Positions 8,503-22,590 of a DNA stretch of 64,000 bases are shown here, piece after piece. The translations under genes were made by a program, and so were the position numbers. Each line of letters opens with the position of its first letter. The first letter of the stretch is position 1. The DNA lies in the NCBI RefSeq assembly GCF_946479685.1, contig NZ_CAMLGS010000001.1, forward strand, positions 1-64,000, given 5' to 3'. Under the pieces are notes generated by a model, which worked only from the letters and a program-made list of their open reading frames with translations, ran no database searches and was not told where the DNA came from. The DNA comes from an uncultured Methylotenera sp. (GTDB lineage Bacteria; Pseudomonadota; Gammaproteobacteria; Burkholderiales; Methylophilaceae).

Positions 8503-9662
8503 TTACCAAAACTCATTTTACGCACCAAGTGGCGTTTAACTGGCGCCATCATATCAAACAGCCCTAAGCCCGTACTTCTCAACTTAGCAAAGCCCAGAAT
8601 ATCATTTGAAAAAATATTGACTAAGAAATCAGTAAACAGCAGCCCGTTTTTGGTGTCAGTTTTACGGCTAGCACGATATGCAGCCAGCATTTCCGGGCTT
8701 CCTAACGTAGTATTAGCATTAACGATGTGCTGCGCCAACACTTCCGCATCGCGCAGACCAACGTTAAACCCTTGCCCTGCAACCGGGTGCATGGTTTGTG
8801 CCGCATTGCCAATTACGACCAGATGTGGGGTAGCTGTTTCCTGCAATTTTGATAGTCGCAATGGGAAGGTCATACGCTTGCCTACCGTTAAGAAGCGACC
8901 AACGCGGTCACCAAATTGCACATGAAACTGCGTTAAAAATTCTGCATCGCTTAACGCTAGCAAAGGTTCAATCAACTCTTTTTTGCCGGTCCATACCAAA
9001 GAAAAATCACGCTCACCATTTGGCAATAGCGCCATCGGGCCTTCTGACGTAAAGCGTTCGTAAGCAACATTATCATGCACTAACTCCGCACTCACTTTGG
9101 TAATCAGCGCATCATGCCCATACTCTTTGGTTTCACGTTGCAAGCCAGCAGCAGCTTCCAAGCTGCGACCACCATCTGCCAACACGGCTAATGCGCTGTT
9201 TAACTGCGACTGCTCACCTAGGCGCGTATAGCGGATAACGGCCTGATTGGCATCGTAGTTAATTGCATCTGCTTGCGCCTCGTCTATCAACGTGACCATC
9301 GGGTACTGTTGTAGCTCAGTATTCAATACCGTACACAAAGCCCCGTAGGACAGTACATAACCCAAGGCCTCTTGCTGGTAGTCCTGCGCGCGCAAAATGC
9401 TACGCCCCAGGCTGCCCTTTTGCGACACATGTATGGTGTTAATCGCTGTCGCCAGTGGTGACAAATGCTGCCAAACGCCCAGCTTCTCAAGAATGCGCCG
9501 CGTACCATAAGATAAAGCCAGCGCACGCGTATCTTGATTAGCTGCACCGAGCTTACGCGCTTCAAGTAGCGTACTGGCAACATTTTGTTTCGCCAACAGT
9601 AGCGCCAGCACCATCCCCACAGGACCGCCGCCAACAATCACAATATTATCTGTATTTGCCAT
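8499..9662 (-). CDS. ubiH: 2-octaprenyl-6-methoxyphenol hydroxylase UbiH
   Basis: This FAD-dependent monooxygenase (387 residues from the ATG at 9662) carries the NIVIVGGGPVGMVLALLL nucleotide-binding motif and GNAAQTMHPVAGQGFNVGLRD, whose GNAAQT form is characteristic of UbiH. It hydroxylates the ubiquinone ring (C1 position in E. coli). I prefer the ATG at 9662 because the only earlier in-frame start is a TTG inside pepP with no better binding site, and MANTDNIVIVGGG fits family starts. It follows pepP by seven bases, the same pepP-ubiH-ubiI order as E. coli, and ubiquinone is the electron carrier feeding the respiratory chain. Confidence 0.92.
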   Translation of the reverse strand: MANTDNIVIVGGGPVGMVLALLLAKQNVASTLLEARKLGAANQDTRALALSYGTRRILEKLGVWQHLSPLATAINTIHVSQKGSLGRSILRAQDYQQEALGYVLSYGALCTVLNTELQQYPMVTLIDEAQADAINYDANQAVIRYTRLGEQSQLNSALAVLADGGRSLEAAAGLQRETKEYGHDALITKVSAELVHDNVAYERFTSEGPMALLPNGERDFSLVWTGKKELIEPLLALSDAEFLTQFHVQFGDRVGRFLTVGKRMTFPLRLSKLQETATPHLVVIGNAAQTMHPVAGQGFNVGLRDAEVLAQHIVNANTTLGSPEMLAAYRASRKTDTKNGLLFTDFLVNIFSNDILGFAKLRSTGLGLFDMMAPVKRHLVRKMSFGK

Positions 9663-9669
9663 CGAATGA

Positions 9670-10974
9670 TTAACCACGCATGATTGCTTCAATATCGGCG
9701 ATAGCCTTAGGCGCAGCTATCGTTAGAATATCGCAGCCACTATCCGTCACCACCACATCATCTTCGATGCGAATCCCGATATTCCAGAAATGCTCAGGCA
9801 CATTCTCGGCTGGCCGGATATAGCAGCCAGGCTCGACTGTCAGCACCATACCTGCCTCTAACTTACGCCAAGCACCCGCTTTATCTTTATATTCGCCCGC
9901 ATCATGCACATCCAGCCCCAGCCAATGACCAGTGCGATGCATATAGAACTGGCGATAAGCGCCACTCTCCAGCACCGCGTCTTTACTGCCATGACATAGT
10001 TTCAAATCAATCAGACCTTGCACCAGCACATCCAGCGCCGCCTCATGCGGTGAGTTCCAATGATTAGCTGGTTTAACTTGGGCGATTGCAGCAGCTTGCG
10101 CGGCCAGCACCAACTCGTAAACATCACGCTGTGGCGCACTGAACTTACCATTCACTGGAAACGTACGCGTAATGTCTGACGCATAACCATCTAACTCACA
10201 GCCCGCATCAATTAACAGCAGGTCACCGTCTTTCAACTCACAATTATTTGCGTTGTAATGCAAGGTACAGGCATTGGCGCCACCTGCCACAATGCTGGTA
10301 TAAGCCGGCGCCTGCGCACCTGAACGATAGAACTCATGCAGGAACTCAGCTTCCAGTTCATACTCCATTTGCCCGGCACGCACATAGCGCATGGCACGCG
10401 CATGTGCACGCGCTGCAATGTCGGCAGACTGCTGCATCAGATCTAGTTCATAGCGGGTTTTATACAGCCGCATCTCGTCAACACACTTACGTACATCAAC
10501 CACTTCGTCCGGCGCACTGGCACCGCTTCTGGCTTGTGCTTTTACTTGATTTAACCAGCCAGTGACTCGCACATCCCATGCACTGTCTGCACCTAAGCTG
10601 TAAAACAGCGTGGATTGATTGGTTAGCAGCTTAGGCATTAACTCATCTAATGCATTAAAGCTGTAGGCCTGCTCAAAGCCAAACTCTTGCTTGGCGGCAT
10701 CGGCACCATAACGGAAGCCATCCCAAATTTCACGCTCGATATCTTTGTCGCGACAAAATAAAATGCTTCTAGCATCTTCACCAGCAATCAGCACCAACAA
10801 AGCTTCAGGCTCTTTAAAACCGGTCAGGTAATAGAAGTAGCTATCAAAGCGATACGGATAATGGCTATCCCGATTGCGAATCAACTCTGGCGAGGTTGGG
10901 ACAATGGCAATACCCTCACCCATGGCTTGCAGTAATTGACGGCGGCGTGTTTTAAATTCATTTAAATTAAACAT
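9670..10974 (-). CDS. pepP: Xaa-Pro aminopeptidase PepP
   Basis: The 434-residue cytoplasmic metallopeptidase removes N-terminal residues preceding proline. It has the AMP-N domain (about 1-140) and the pita-bread catalytic domain. All five dimetal ligands can be assigned: Asp256 and Asp267 (LIDAGCELDGYASDITRTF), His350 (MHRTGHWLGLDVHD), Glu381 (EPGCYI) and Glu404 (GIRIEDDV). The length agrees with E. coli PepP (441). It sits between murU and ubiH; pepP-ubiH linkage is widely conserved although no functional connection is known. Confidence 0.96.
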   Translation of the reverse strand: MFNLNEFKTRRRQLLQAMGEGIAIVPTSPELIRNRDSHYPYRFDSYFYYLTGFKEPEALLVLIAGEDARSILFCRDKDIEREIWDGFRYGADAAKQEFGFEQAYSFNALDELMPKLLTNQSTLFYSLGADSAWDVRVTGWLNQVKAQARSGASAPDEVVDVRKCVDEMRLYKTRYELDLMQQSADIAARAHARAMRYVRAGQMEYELEAEFLHEFYRSGAQAPAYTSIVAGGANACTLHYNANNCELKDGDLLLIDAGCELDGYASDITRTFPVNGKFSAPQRDVYELVLAAQAAAIAQVKPANHWNSPHEAALDVLVQGLIDLKLCHGSKDAVLESGAYRQFYMHRTGHWLGLDVHDAGEYKDKAGAWRKLEAGMVLTVEPGCYIRPAENVPEHFWNIGIRIEDDVVVTDSGCDILTIAAPKAIADIEAIMRG

Positions 10975-10993
10975 AGGCGGTTAGTTTCTTTTT

Positions 10994-11698
<705 letters not shown>

Positions 11699-11727
11699 TT
11701 ACAGTGTAAGCTACCATGAACACCACG

Positions 11728-12753
11728 TTAGAAGGTATATCCTACCTGCGGTCGTGTGCCTTCTAAACTGTCCAGCAAGCGCAACATAGGCTTAAGCTCG
11801 ATATAGCGCTCACATACTTTACGCAGGTATGTCATCACCAGCGGCATATCTTTTAGATAGCCATCCTTACCATCGCGATGGTACAGCCTTGCAAAAATAC
11901 CCAACACCTTGATATGGCGCTGCGCACCCATGTACTCAAAGTCACGATAAAACTCGCTAAAATCGTCTGGCACCGGCAATTCCGCTTTACGCGCAGCCTG
12001 CCAGTAGCGTACACACCAATCAATAATCTGCTCTTCTTCCCAGCCGATATAAGCATCTTTAAGTAAAGACACCAGATCATAAGTAATCGGGCCATACACT
12101 GCATCCTGAAAGTCCAAAACACCAGGATTATCTGTGCATACCATCAAGTTACGTGCATGGTAATCACGATGTACATACACTTTACCCTGCCCCAGAATAT
12201 TGCGGTTAAGCACTTCGAATGTCTGCTGCAAAGCCGCTTGCTGCTTTTCATCCAGCGTCACATTCAGGTGCTTACTGATATACCAATCAGGGAAAAGCTG
12301 CATCTCACGGGTGAGTAATGCTGCATCATAATCCGGTAGCACATCTGACTTACTCGTCAACTGCAACTTAATCAGCGCGGCATTAGCATCCTGATACAAG
12401 GCTGGCGCGCTAGTTTGGTTAAGCATGCTTAGATACGTGACATCACCCAAGTCACTCAGCAATAAAAAGCCCTGCTCTAAATCCTGCGCCAATACTTTCG
12501 GCACATGCATACCAGCCGCACCAAACAAAGCCGCGATACGCACAAATGGCTCGCAGTTTTCCTGCGGCGGTGGCGCATCCATGGCAATCAAGGTCTCGGC
12601 ACTACCATCCTTGGAGCTCAAGTGCACTCTAAAATAGCGCCTGAAACTGGCATCTGCCGAAGCGGTGCTTAAACTAAACTCATTATGCTGCAACACCAGT
12701 GCTAACCATGCCGTTAACTGTTGCTGCCTAACATCTTGCTGACCCTTATCCAC
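11728..12753 (-). CDS. amgK: N-acetylmuramate/N-acetylglucosamine kinase AmgK
   Basis: The 341-residue protein has the aminoglycoside phosphotransferase kinase fold. The catalytic loop YVHRDYHARNLM gives Asp197 and Asn202, and GVLDFQDA gives the metal-binding Asp214. Together with murU 59 bases downstream it forms the AmgK-MurU pair, in which AmgK phosphorylates the anomeric hydroxyl of recycled MurNAc (or GlcNAc). As in pseudomonads, the pair is divergent from lptD. The gene appears to start with GTG. Resistance to aminoglycosides is not implied; the fold name is historical. Confidence 0.88.
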   Translation of the reverse strand: MDKGQQDVRQQQLTAWLALVLQHNEFSLSTASADASFRRYFRVHLSSKDGSAETLIAMDAPPPQENCEPFVRIAALFGAAGMHVPKVLAQDLEQGFLLLSDLGDVTYLSMLNQTSAPALYQDANAALIKLQLTSKSDVLPDYDAALLTREMQLFPDWYISKHLNVTLDEKQQAALQQTFEVLNRNILGQGKVYVHRDYHARNLMVCTDNPGVLDFQDAVYGPITYDLVSLLKDAYIGWEEEQIIDWCVRYWQAARKAELPVPDDFSEFYRDFEYMGAQRHIKVLGIFARLYHRDGKDGYLKDMPLVMTYLRKVCERYIELKPMLRLLDSLEGTRPQVGYTF

Positions 12754-13045
12754 GTCTATCTTTCTAACATTTTAAATGTTGATATCTCTGAAACCATGTA
12801 TCGTTAACGCTGCTATACAAGTATAATTTGCTTTTAATTTCACCTAAAAATTGCCAGCCTAAGCATGCTGACCAACGCCAAAAGCGTCAATCACAACCTT
12901 AGAGACTGTGACGGCAACGTCAATTTCTGATTGCCAAAAAATGCAATATGTGAGATTTTAACATTGATAAAATAAAACAGTTTGCCTATATACCCGTGCT
13001 TTTAATTTCACCGCTCAACCCTATGCAGCCTATGATGGTACGCGC

Positions 13046-15430
13046 ATGCTAAAAAATCGCTTTTTAGCTGCCATTACCCCTATTGTATTGGCGTACGCAC
13101 CACAATCGCACGCAAACGAAAATACGCCAGCGGACAGCGTTCCAACCGAAAGCTCCTCAGGCAGTGAACAAGAAACCAATGACGGCATCATTATTGATGG
13201 CGACAAGCTGGAACTGCACCTAGACAGGAAGATGCGCGCCATTGGCAACGCTGAAATCCACCGCGGCAAACAAACCGCCTATGGCGACATCATCGAGTAC
13301 AACGTACAAAATGATGAGCTACATGTAACTGGCAACGCCAAAGTTGAAGTAGGTGGCGCAACACTATCTGGTCCTGAATTACGCATGCGTCTTTCGGAAA
13401 GCATAGGTGAAATGCGCGACGCCTCTATCATCATGCACAAGAGTGCGCGCACATCAAGCCCGCAAGATGACGATGCATTAGTCTTTACCGACGAATTAGG
13501 TAATCAGCAAAACGAGCAACTTCGCTATCAAAATCGTGCAAGTTCATCAAGCCCGGTAAAAACCAATCGATATGGCGAAGTACTGCTACCGCCTAGACCA
13601 TCTACCGTACGCGGCAATGCAGAGCACATCTACTTTGAAGGTGAGGATAAAAAACGCCTGACCGGTGCGCGTTACACCACTTGCGAAGCAGGCGTGGATG
13701 ACTGGTATATCAAGGCCAGTGAAATCAAGCTGGACGACTACACCAGCTCAGGCACCGCCACCAATGCGCGCGTTGAGTTCAAGGGCGTACCATTGCTTTA
13801 TACCCCCTGGATTGAGTTCTCGTTCAACAACCAACGCAAAACTGGCTTACTTGCACCAACCATGGGTAGCACCAGCCGCAGCGGCTTTGAGTTGCTCACA
13901 CCGTTCTACTGGAACATTGCGCCCAATATGGACGCCACACTGGGCTTGCGCGCTTTAAGTAAGCGCGGCGTGCAATTGCAGGGTGAGTTCCGCTATATGG
14001 AAGAAAACTTCTCAGGTACGGATAACATCGAGTACCTGCCTAGCGACACACTCACTAATGAAAACCGCTACTTTGCCAATTTAAAACACCAACATCGATT
14101 TGGTAACGGCTGGTCAGCAGGCTACAGCTTGGAAAAAGTATCTGACAGCCAGTATTTCTCAGAACTTTCTACCCGCATTGTCACGACCAGCCGTATTAAT
14201 CTGCCACAACAATTTACTGTGGATTACGCAGATGAGAACTGGAGTTTTAACGCGATTGCACAAAAATTCCAGACTTTAGACAACGTGTCATTCCCATACG
14301 AACGCCTGCCGCAAATGACATTATCTGGCGGCAAAACCTATGGTGACGTTAATTTAAATTTATACACACAGCTAGTAGCGTTTGATAGCAACAATAGCAC
14401 CACCACACGCCCAACAGGTACACGTTTCACCGCATACCCTAGCATTTCACTACCACTGAGCAGACCGTATGGCTACATCACGCCAAAACTTGGTGTGCAT
14501 TACACTAGCTATAGTTTAAATAACGTGGCAGCTGATCAAGAGTCCCTACATAGAACCCTGCCTATATTCAGCTTAGACAGTGGTTTGTATTTTGACCGCG
14601 ACTTTAAAATTGCCAACCGAGCTTACTCGCAGTCAATTGAACCTAGACTATTCTACGTTTACATTCCAGACCGCAACCAAGCAAAAATCCCTGTATTTGA
14701 CAGCAGCGTGACCGACTTAAACTTCGCCACCTTGTTTACAGAGAACCAATTTACCGGCAATGACCGCATTAACAATGCCAATCAGCTAAGCTTTGCGCTG
14801 ACCACACGCTTTATTGAAAGCAGCAGCGGCACACAGCGCTTATCTGCATCTATCGGCCAACGCTACTACTTTTCCGACCAGGAAGTTGCTCTGGACTACA
14901 CCAATCTGTCTACATTCCGTAAGAACAACAGTTCAGACGTAATTGCTGGCATTACCGGCCAGCTCAAAAACAGCTGGAAAGTAGATGCTTTCTGGCAATA
15001 CAACACCGACGACTCAAGCGCTGTTAGAACCACGATTACCAGCCGCTACAACCCCGAGCCTGGTAAAGTGTTGAACCTAAGCTACAGCTATAGAAAAGAC
15101 TTATTAGACCAATTCAACATCTCCAGCCAATGGCCGATAGGCAAAGGCTGGTACGGGGTTGGTCGCATGAACTACTCCATGCGTGAAAAGAACATCATCG
15201 AAACCCTTGCCGGTTTAGAGTACGATGCAGGCTGCTGGCAAGCACGCGGCGTGATGCAACGTGTGACTACGGCAACCGCTGATGCCAACTACGCATTCTT
15301 TTTCCAACTTGAACTCGGCGGGCTTGCTTCCATTGGCGCAAACCCATTATCTGTAATTAAACGAAACGTTCCGGGCTATGTAGGCTCTAATTTCATTCCG
15401 GACAATCCTCAATCATCATATTACGAGTAA
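13046..15430 (+). CDS. lptD: LPS-assembly protein LptD
   Basis: This 794-residue outer-membrane protein inserts lipopolysaccharide into the outer leaflet together with LptE (encoded at 22072). A signal peptide ends near residue 23 (SHA). The periplasmic OstA/LptA-like jellyroll follows (about 40-200; [22 protein letters not shown]), then the LptD beta-barrel, with [25 protein letters not shown] marking the boundary. Only single cysteines flank the barrel (TTCEAG near 212, AGCWQARG near 730), fewer than the two pairs of E. coli LptD. It starts a plus-strand run with surA, the chaperone that folds it. Confidence 0.95.
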   Translation: MLKNRFLAAITPIVLAYAPQSHANENTPADSVPTESSSGSEQETNDGIIIDGDKLELHLDRKMRAIGNAEIHRGKQTAYGDIIEYNVQNDELHVTGNAKVEVGGATLSGPELRMRLSESIGEMRDASIIMHKSARTSSPQDDDALVFTDELGNQQNEQLRYQNRASSSSPVKTNRYGEVLLPPRPSTVRGNAEHIYFEGEDKKRLTGARYTTCEAGVDDWYIKASEIKLDDYTSSGTATNARVEFKGVPLLYTPWIEFSFNNQRKTGLLAPTMGSTSRSGFELLTPFYWNIAPNMDATLGLRALSKRGVQLQGEFRYMEENFSGTDNIEYLPSDTLTNENRYFANLKHQHRFGNGWSAGYSLEKVSDSQYFSELSTRIVTTSRINLPQQFTVDYADENWSFNAIAQKFQTLDNVSFPYERLPQMTLSGGKTYGDVNLNLYTQLVAFDSNNSTTTRPTGTRFTAYPSISLPLSRPYGYITPKLGVHYTSYSLNNVAADQESLHRTLPIFSLDSGLYFDRDFKIANRAYSQSIEPRLFYVYIPDRNQAKIPVFDSSVTDLNFATLFTENQFTGNDRINNANQLSFALTTRFIESSSGTQRLSASIGQRYYFSDQEVALDYTNLSTFRKNNSSDVIAGITGQLKNSWKVDAFWQYNTDDSSAVRTTITSRYNPEPGKVLNLSYSYRKDLLDQFNISSQWPIGKGWYGVGRMNYSMREKNIIETLAGLEYDAGCWQARGVMQRVTTATADANYAFFFQLELGGLASIGANPLSVIKRNVPGYVGSNFIPDNPQSSYYE

Positions 15431-15432
15431 CT

Positions 15433-16734
15433 ATGTTGCGTAACTTTAGTAAAATCTCACTTTTTATTGCCTTAAGTTTTAGCCAATTCAACACCCAGGC
15501 TGCGGACGTGACCAAAATGGACCGTATCGTGGCTATCGTTGACCAAACGGTAATTACCGAACAGGAGTTGGACAGCCGCATTGTGTCACTCAGCGCGCAG
15601 CTCAAAAAACAAGGCACCGAACTACCTGAAGCAAGTATCTTAAGAAAGCAAATCTTAGAGCGCTTGATCTCTGACGCATTGCAATTGCAATACGCAGCAC
15701 AGACCGGCATTAAAGTAGATGATGTCCAGCTCGACAAAACCATAGAGCGGATTGCTGAACAGAACAAAATGACGACTCGAGAGTTCTACGATGCGCTCAA
15801 CCAGGATGGCATTAGCGTACGTAAATTCAGATCGGATATTCGCAACGAAATCACCATTGCCAGACTGCGTGAACGTGAGGTAGAAAGCCGCGTCAATGTT
15901 AGCGAATCTGAAATTGATAACTACTTAACCACACAAGCTTCTAGCAGCCAGAATCAAGATGAATATGAAATCTCTCATATTTTGATTCGCGTGCCGGAAG
16001 ATGCCGCCACCGAGGATGTACAAAAAGCCAAAGCAAAAGTGGATGAAATATTTGCCGCACTGGCAGCAGGTACTAGTTTCGCAAAGGTATCGGCAAGTTT
16101 TTCCGATGCGCCTAATGCCTTAGAAGGCGGCAATATCGGCTGGAAACAAGGCGCACAAATGCCCGCACTATTCCTAGACGCATTAAAAGCCATGCAAAAA
16201 GGCGAGGTTTCTACTGCATTACGCAGCCCCAATGGTTTCCATATTTTGAAGCTTACCGACAAACGCGGTGGCAGCTCTCCATTGATTATCGAGCAAACCC
16301 ACGCGCGCCATATTCTAATCAAGCTTTCTGAAGTGATGTCTGAAAAAGATGCCAAAACCAAAATGAATGGCATCAAAGAACGCTTAGACAATGGCGAAAA
16401 ATTTGAGGTGCTGGCTCGCCAGTTCTCCGAGGATGGTACTGCATCTAATGGCGGTGATTTAGGCTGGGTCAACCCTGGCGACACAGTGCCACAATTTGAA
16501 AAAGCGATGAACAGCCTCCAACCGAATGAAATCAGCGAGCCTGTGCTCAGCCCATTCGGCTGGCATGTGATACAAGTGCTAGAGCGCAAAAAACAGGACA
16601 TGAGTAAAGAGGCTGCACGCCTCAAAGCGCGTCAGGAAATTCGCGCCAGAAAAGCGGATGAAGCATATCAGGATTGGATTCGTGAACTGCGTGACCGCGC
16701 TTTCGTCGAGCTAAGGCTAGAAGATAAATATTAA
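15433..16734 (+). CDS. surA: Periplasmic chaperone and peptidyl-prolyl isomerase SurA
   Basis: SurA (433 residues) escorts outer-membrane proteins such as LptD across the periplasm. A signal peptide ends at QAA near residue 24, followed by the chaperone N-domain (about 30-165) and two parvulin (PpiC) domains, the first starting with YEISHILIRV near 177 and the second with ARHILIKLSE near 290; both contain the FSDAP/FSEDG and GGNIGW/GGDLGW motifs. The gene begins two bases after lptD stops, so the two are surely co-transcribed, which matches their linked function. Confidence 0.96.
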   Translation: MLRNFSKISLFIALSFSQFNTQAADVTKMDRIVAIVDQTVITEQELDSRIVSLSAQLKKQGTELPEASILRKQILERLISDALQLQYAAQTGIKVDDVQLDKTIERIAEQNKMTTREFYDALNQDGISVRKFRSDIRNEITIARLREREVESRVNVSESEIDNYLTTQASSSQNQDEYEISHILIRVPEDAATEDVQKAKAKVDEIFAALAAGTSFAKVSASFSDAPNALEGGNIGWKQGAQMPALFLDALKAMQKGEVSTALRSPNGFHILKLTDKRGGSSPLIIEQTHARHILIKLSEVMSEKDAKTKMNGIKERLDNGEKFEVLARQFSEDGTASNGGDLGWVNPGDTVPQFEKAMNSLQPNEISEPVLSPFGWHVIQVLERKKQDMSKEAARLKARQEIRARKADEAYQDWIRELRDRAFVELRLEDKY

Positions 16735-16783
16735 GCAGATAAATATTAATAGCGCTTAACACCATCATCACGAAACCATTAAA

Positions 16784-17788
16784 GTGACAAACCCATTACC
16801 TCGTATTGTTGTAACCGCAGGTGAACCTGCTGGCATCGGCCCTGATTTATGCATCATGCTGGCAGCACAGCCACTCAACGCTCAGTTAGTGGTGATTGCC
16901 GATGCCGAAATGCTGCAGGCACGTGCGCAAGCGCTTAAGCTGCCACTCCATATTACAGCCTACGATGCCAACATCCAGCAACCGCATCTAGGCAACGGCT
17001 CACTCACGGTGTTGCATCAAGCCATTAAGCAACCCGTAGTTGCCGGCCAACTAAATGCCAGCAATAGCGGCTATGTACTAGAAACCCTAACAACAGCGGC
17101 AGCTGGTTGCCTCAAGGCAGAGTTTGATGCCATGGTGACCGCGCCGGTACACAAAGGCATCATCAACGATGCAGGGATTGCCTTTAGTGGTCATACCGAA
17201 TTTCTAGCCGAACTCACCCACACCGCACAAGTGGTAATGATGCTGGTTTCCGGCCATCAGACAAACAGCATGCGTGTGGCCCTAGCCACTACGCATTTAG
17301 CCTTAAAAGACGTGCCAGATGCAATTACCAAACAAAGTCTGGAAACTACGATACGTATTTTGCACCATGATTTAGTCCATAAGTTTGGGATTAAAAATCC
17401 ACGCGTATTGGTTGCAGGACTGAACCCGCACGCCGGAGAGGACGGCTACTTGGGCCGCGAAGAAATTGACGTGATTAACCCGGTGCTAGCCAAACTACGC
17501 AACGAAGACATGAACCTAGTCGGCGCGCTACCTGCTGACACATTATTTGCCAAACATCATTTAAAACATGCAGATGCAGTATTGGCCATGTATCATGACC
17601 AGGGTTTACCGGTACTCAAACATGCCAGCTTTGGTGAAGGCGTAAATGTGACATTAGGTCTACCTATCATCCGCACCTCGGTTGACCACGGTACAGCACT
17701 AGATTTAGCCGGCACCGGCAACATTGAAATTGGTAGCTTGCTCGCCGCCATCGAGCTAGCAATCCAGCTCAGTAAGAACAAACCATGA
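16784..17788 (+). CDS. pdxA: 4-hydroxythreonine-4-phosphate dehydrogenase PdxA
   Basis: PdxA (334 residues) oxidises 4-phosphooxy-L-threonine in the DXP-dependent pyridoxal 5'-phosphate pathway. The start IVVTAGEPAGIGPDL is characteristic, as are the TAPVHKGIIN and FSGHTEFLAE segments with a metal-binding His, and the MYHDQGLPVLK and TSVDHGTALDLAG motifs near the C-terminus. The start codon is GTG. Position between surA and ksgA reproduces the conserved lptD-surA-pdxA-ksgA order. Confidence 0.95.
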   Translation: MTNPLPRIVVTAGEPAGIGPDLCIMLAAQPLNAQLVVIADAEMLQARAQALKLPLHITAYDANIQQPHLGNGSLTVLHQAIKQPVVAGQLNASNSGYVLETLTTAAAGCLKAEFDAMVTAPVHKGIINDAGIAFSGHTEFLAELTHTAQVVMMLVSGHQTNSMRVALATTHLALKDVPDAITKQSLETTIRILHHDLVHKFGIKNPRVLVAGLNPHAGEDGYLGREEIDVINPVLAKLRNEDMNLVGALPADTLFAKHHLKHADAVLAMYHDQGLPVLKHASFGEGVNVTLGLPIIRTSVDHGTALDLAGTGNIEIGSLLAAIELAIQLSKNKP

Positions 17789-17836
17789 AATGCTGTGTAA
17801 GCATATACATGCATTTACCTATGATTGATTAACACC

Positions 17837-18610
17837 ATGAAACACATTGCAAAAAAACGCTTCGGCCAAAATTTTCTGACAGACCAAGCCATTATTTCCA
17901 GCCTGGTTGGTGCCATTGCGCCAAAGGCCAACGACCTGATGGTGGAGATTGGCCCAGGCCTAGGCGCACTAACGCAGCCATTAATGCAGCAATTGGATAT
18001 GCTACATGTGGTAGAGGTGGATAGAGATATCATCACCTGGATGGAAAAAACCTATGTGCAGAAAAAAATCACCATCCATAACTCTGATGCGCTTAAGTTT
18101 GATTTTTCAAGTTTAGGCAGCGCAATCAGGGTCGTTGGCAACTTGCCGTACAATATTTCCACGCCCATCCTGTTCCACCTCTTGGACAATGTTCCTGTCA
18201 TCATTGACATGCACTTTATGCTGCAAAAAGAAGTGGTGGAACGCATGGTAGCAGAACCTTCCACAGCCGCTTACGGGCGGCTGAGCGTGATGCTGCAATA
18301 CCGCCTGCAAATGGAATACCTGTTCACCGTGCCGCCCGAGGCGTTTGACCCGGCACCTAAAGTGGAGTCAGCCTTCGTACGCTGTGTACCGCACGCAGTG
18401 CTGCCCTTCCCTGCACAGGATGAAGCTTTATTCGCGCAGGTAGTCACCGCCGCATTTGGCCAGCGCAGAAAAACGCTGCGCAACACGCTCAAAGGTTTGC
18501 TGGATGACGATGGATTCAAAGCCTTAGACTTAGATTCACAACTGCGCGCCGAAAACCTAAGCGTTGCCGACTTTGTAAAAATCAGCAACTACCTGAGTCA
18601 AAATACTTAA
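17837..18610 (+). CDS. rsmA: 16S rRNA dimethyladenosine transferase KsgA (RsmA)
   Basis: The 257-residue methyltransferase dimethylates two adjacent adenosines near the 3' end of 16S rRNA during small-subunit maturation. RFGQNFL is the usual N-terminal motif, EIGPGLGALTQPL is the SAM-binding motif I and NLPYNIS is the catalytic motif IV. The ATG at 17837 is chosen over a TTG twelve bases earlier because MKHIAKKRFGQNFL matches family starts. ApaG and ApaH, which follow ksgA in enterobacteria, are not here; adk follows instead. Confidence 0.95.
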   Translation: MKHIAKKRFGQNFLTDQAIISSLVGAIAPKANDLMVEIGPGLGALTQPLMQQLDMLHVVEVDRDIITWMEKTYVQKKITIHNSDALKFDFSSLGSAIRVVGNLPYNISTPILFHLLDNVPVIIDMHFMLQKEVVERMVAEPSTAAYGRLSVMLQYRLQMEYLFTVPPEAFDPAPKVESAFVRCVPHAVLPFPAQDEALFAQVVTAAFGQRRKTLRNTLKGLLDDDGFKALDLDSQLRAENLSVADFVKISNYLSQNT

Positions 18611-19342
<732 letters not shown>

Positions 19343-19361
19343 CTCAACCCCACTGTGCAAA

Positions 19362-19398
19362 CTAGGTGTGCAAATAAAGGATTATTTGCACACCCTAG
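19362..19398. terminator. Hairpin after adk, possible terminator
   Basis: Arms at 19362-19376 and 19383-19398 pair over about 15 bp with one bulged C (TGTGCAAATA pairs with TATTTGCACA). No clear T-run follows, so a terminator role is likely but not certain. Confidence 0.5.
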
Positions 19399-19617
19399 AC
19401 TTACCTGACACTATCGCACGCCGTGCGGCCTTGTCACCCACGCATCCTCCACACCTTCCCCCTTACCTTCGAGCAATTCCGGCATTTAGCCAGCACTAAC
19501 TATCCTATAATTAGCCATACACAGCCTATCGCACACCTACAAATGATGCGCACTTTGCCGCTTCGCTAATTCATACCCGACAAGGTATAATTCCAAAATC
19601 TAAAAATTAACTCTTAA

Positions 19618-22068
<2,451 letters not shown>

Positions 22069-22071
22069 ACC

Positions 22072-22581
22072 ATGCAAGACCTGAACTTAACATTTTCGCG
22101 TCAATTAAGTTGGGTGTTTTTAATTGCGCTGTTGCTAACGGCATGCGGGTTCCAATTGCGTGGATCCGCTCCTTTGTCTTTTACTAGCTTGAATTTCCAG
22201 GGTGGTGCACTAAGTATTAAAAAAGACTTAAAGCGCACGCTGGAAACCAATAACGTGAAGATTGTGGACAGTGCAGAAGACGCTGAAATGTTACTGGAAC
22301 TGATTAGCGAAACCACAGAGAAGCGCATTCTCTCGCTAAGCGGCGGCGGTTTGGTGCGTGAGTTTGAGTTGTACTATACCGTTAATTTTAGAACACGCGC
22401 GCAAAACAACCCATTATGGGGAAGTGTGCAAACCATACAGATTCGCCGCGACTTTTCTTACAACGATAAGGTGTTACTAGGTAAAGCGGAAGAGGAAGCC
22501 GGGCTTTATAACGACATGCGCAAGGAAACAGTAAGAGCCATCTTGCGCAGGCTAGCTGCGACCAACCCAGAGCAGCTATAA
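22072..22581 (+). CDS. lptE: LPS-assembly lipoprotein LptE
   Basis: The 169-residue protein begins with a lipoprotein signal ending in the lipobox LLTAC (Cys25), followed by GFQLRG, the typical start of mature LptE. It plugs the LptD barrel and helps insert LPS in the outer membrane. The stop of leuS and this ATG are separated by three bases, so translation is probably coupled. Sequence conservation in this family is low, but the lipobox, length and leuS-lptE-holA context make the call secure. Confidence 0.93.
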   Translation: MQDLNLTFSRQLSWVFLIALLLTACGFQLRGSAPLSFTSLNFQGGALSIKKDLKRTLETNNVKIVDSAEDAEMLLELISETTEKRILSLSGGGLVREFELYYTVNFRTRAQNNPLWGSVQTIQIRRDFSYNDKVLLGKAEEEAGLYNDMRKETVRAILRRLAATNPEQL

Positions 22582-22590
22582 CGCCTAAGC

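Noticed and set aside
11728..12753. Aminoglycoside resistance gene
   Set aside because: The phosphotransferase fold is shared, but adjacency to murU and the lptD-divergent position identify AmgK.
15975..16625. A 216-residue open frame on the minus strand inside surA
   Set aside because: It is a shadow of surA: the plus-strand frame encodes clear PpiC domains, and the antisense product is Ser/Leu/Arg-rich without any motif.
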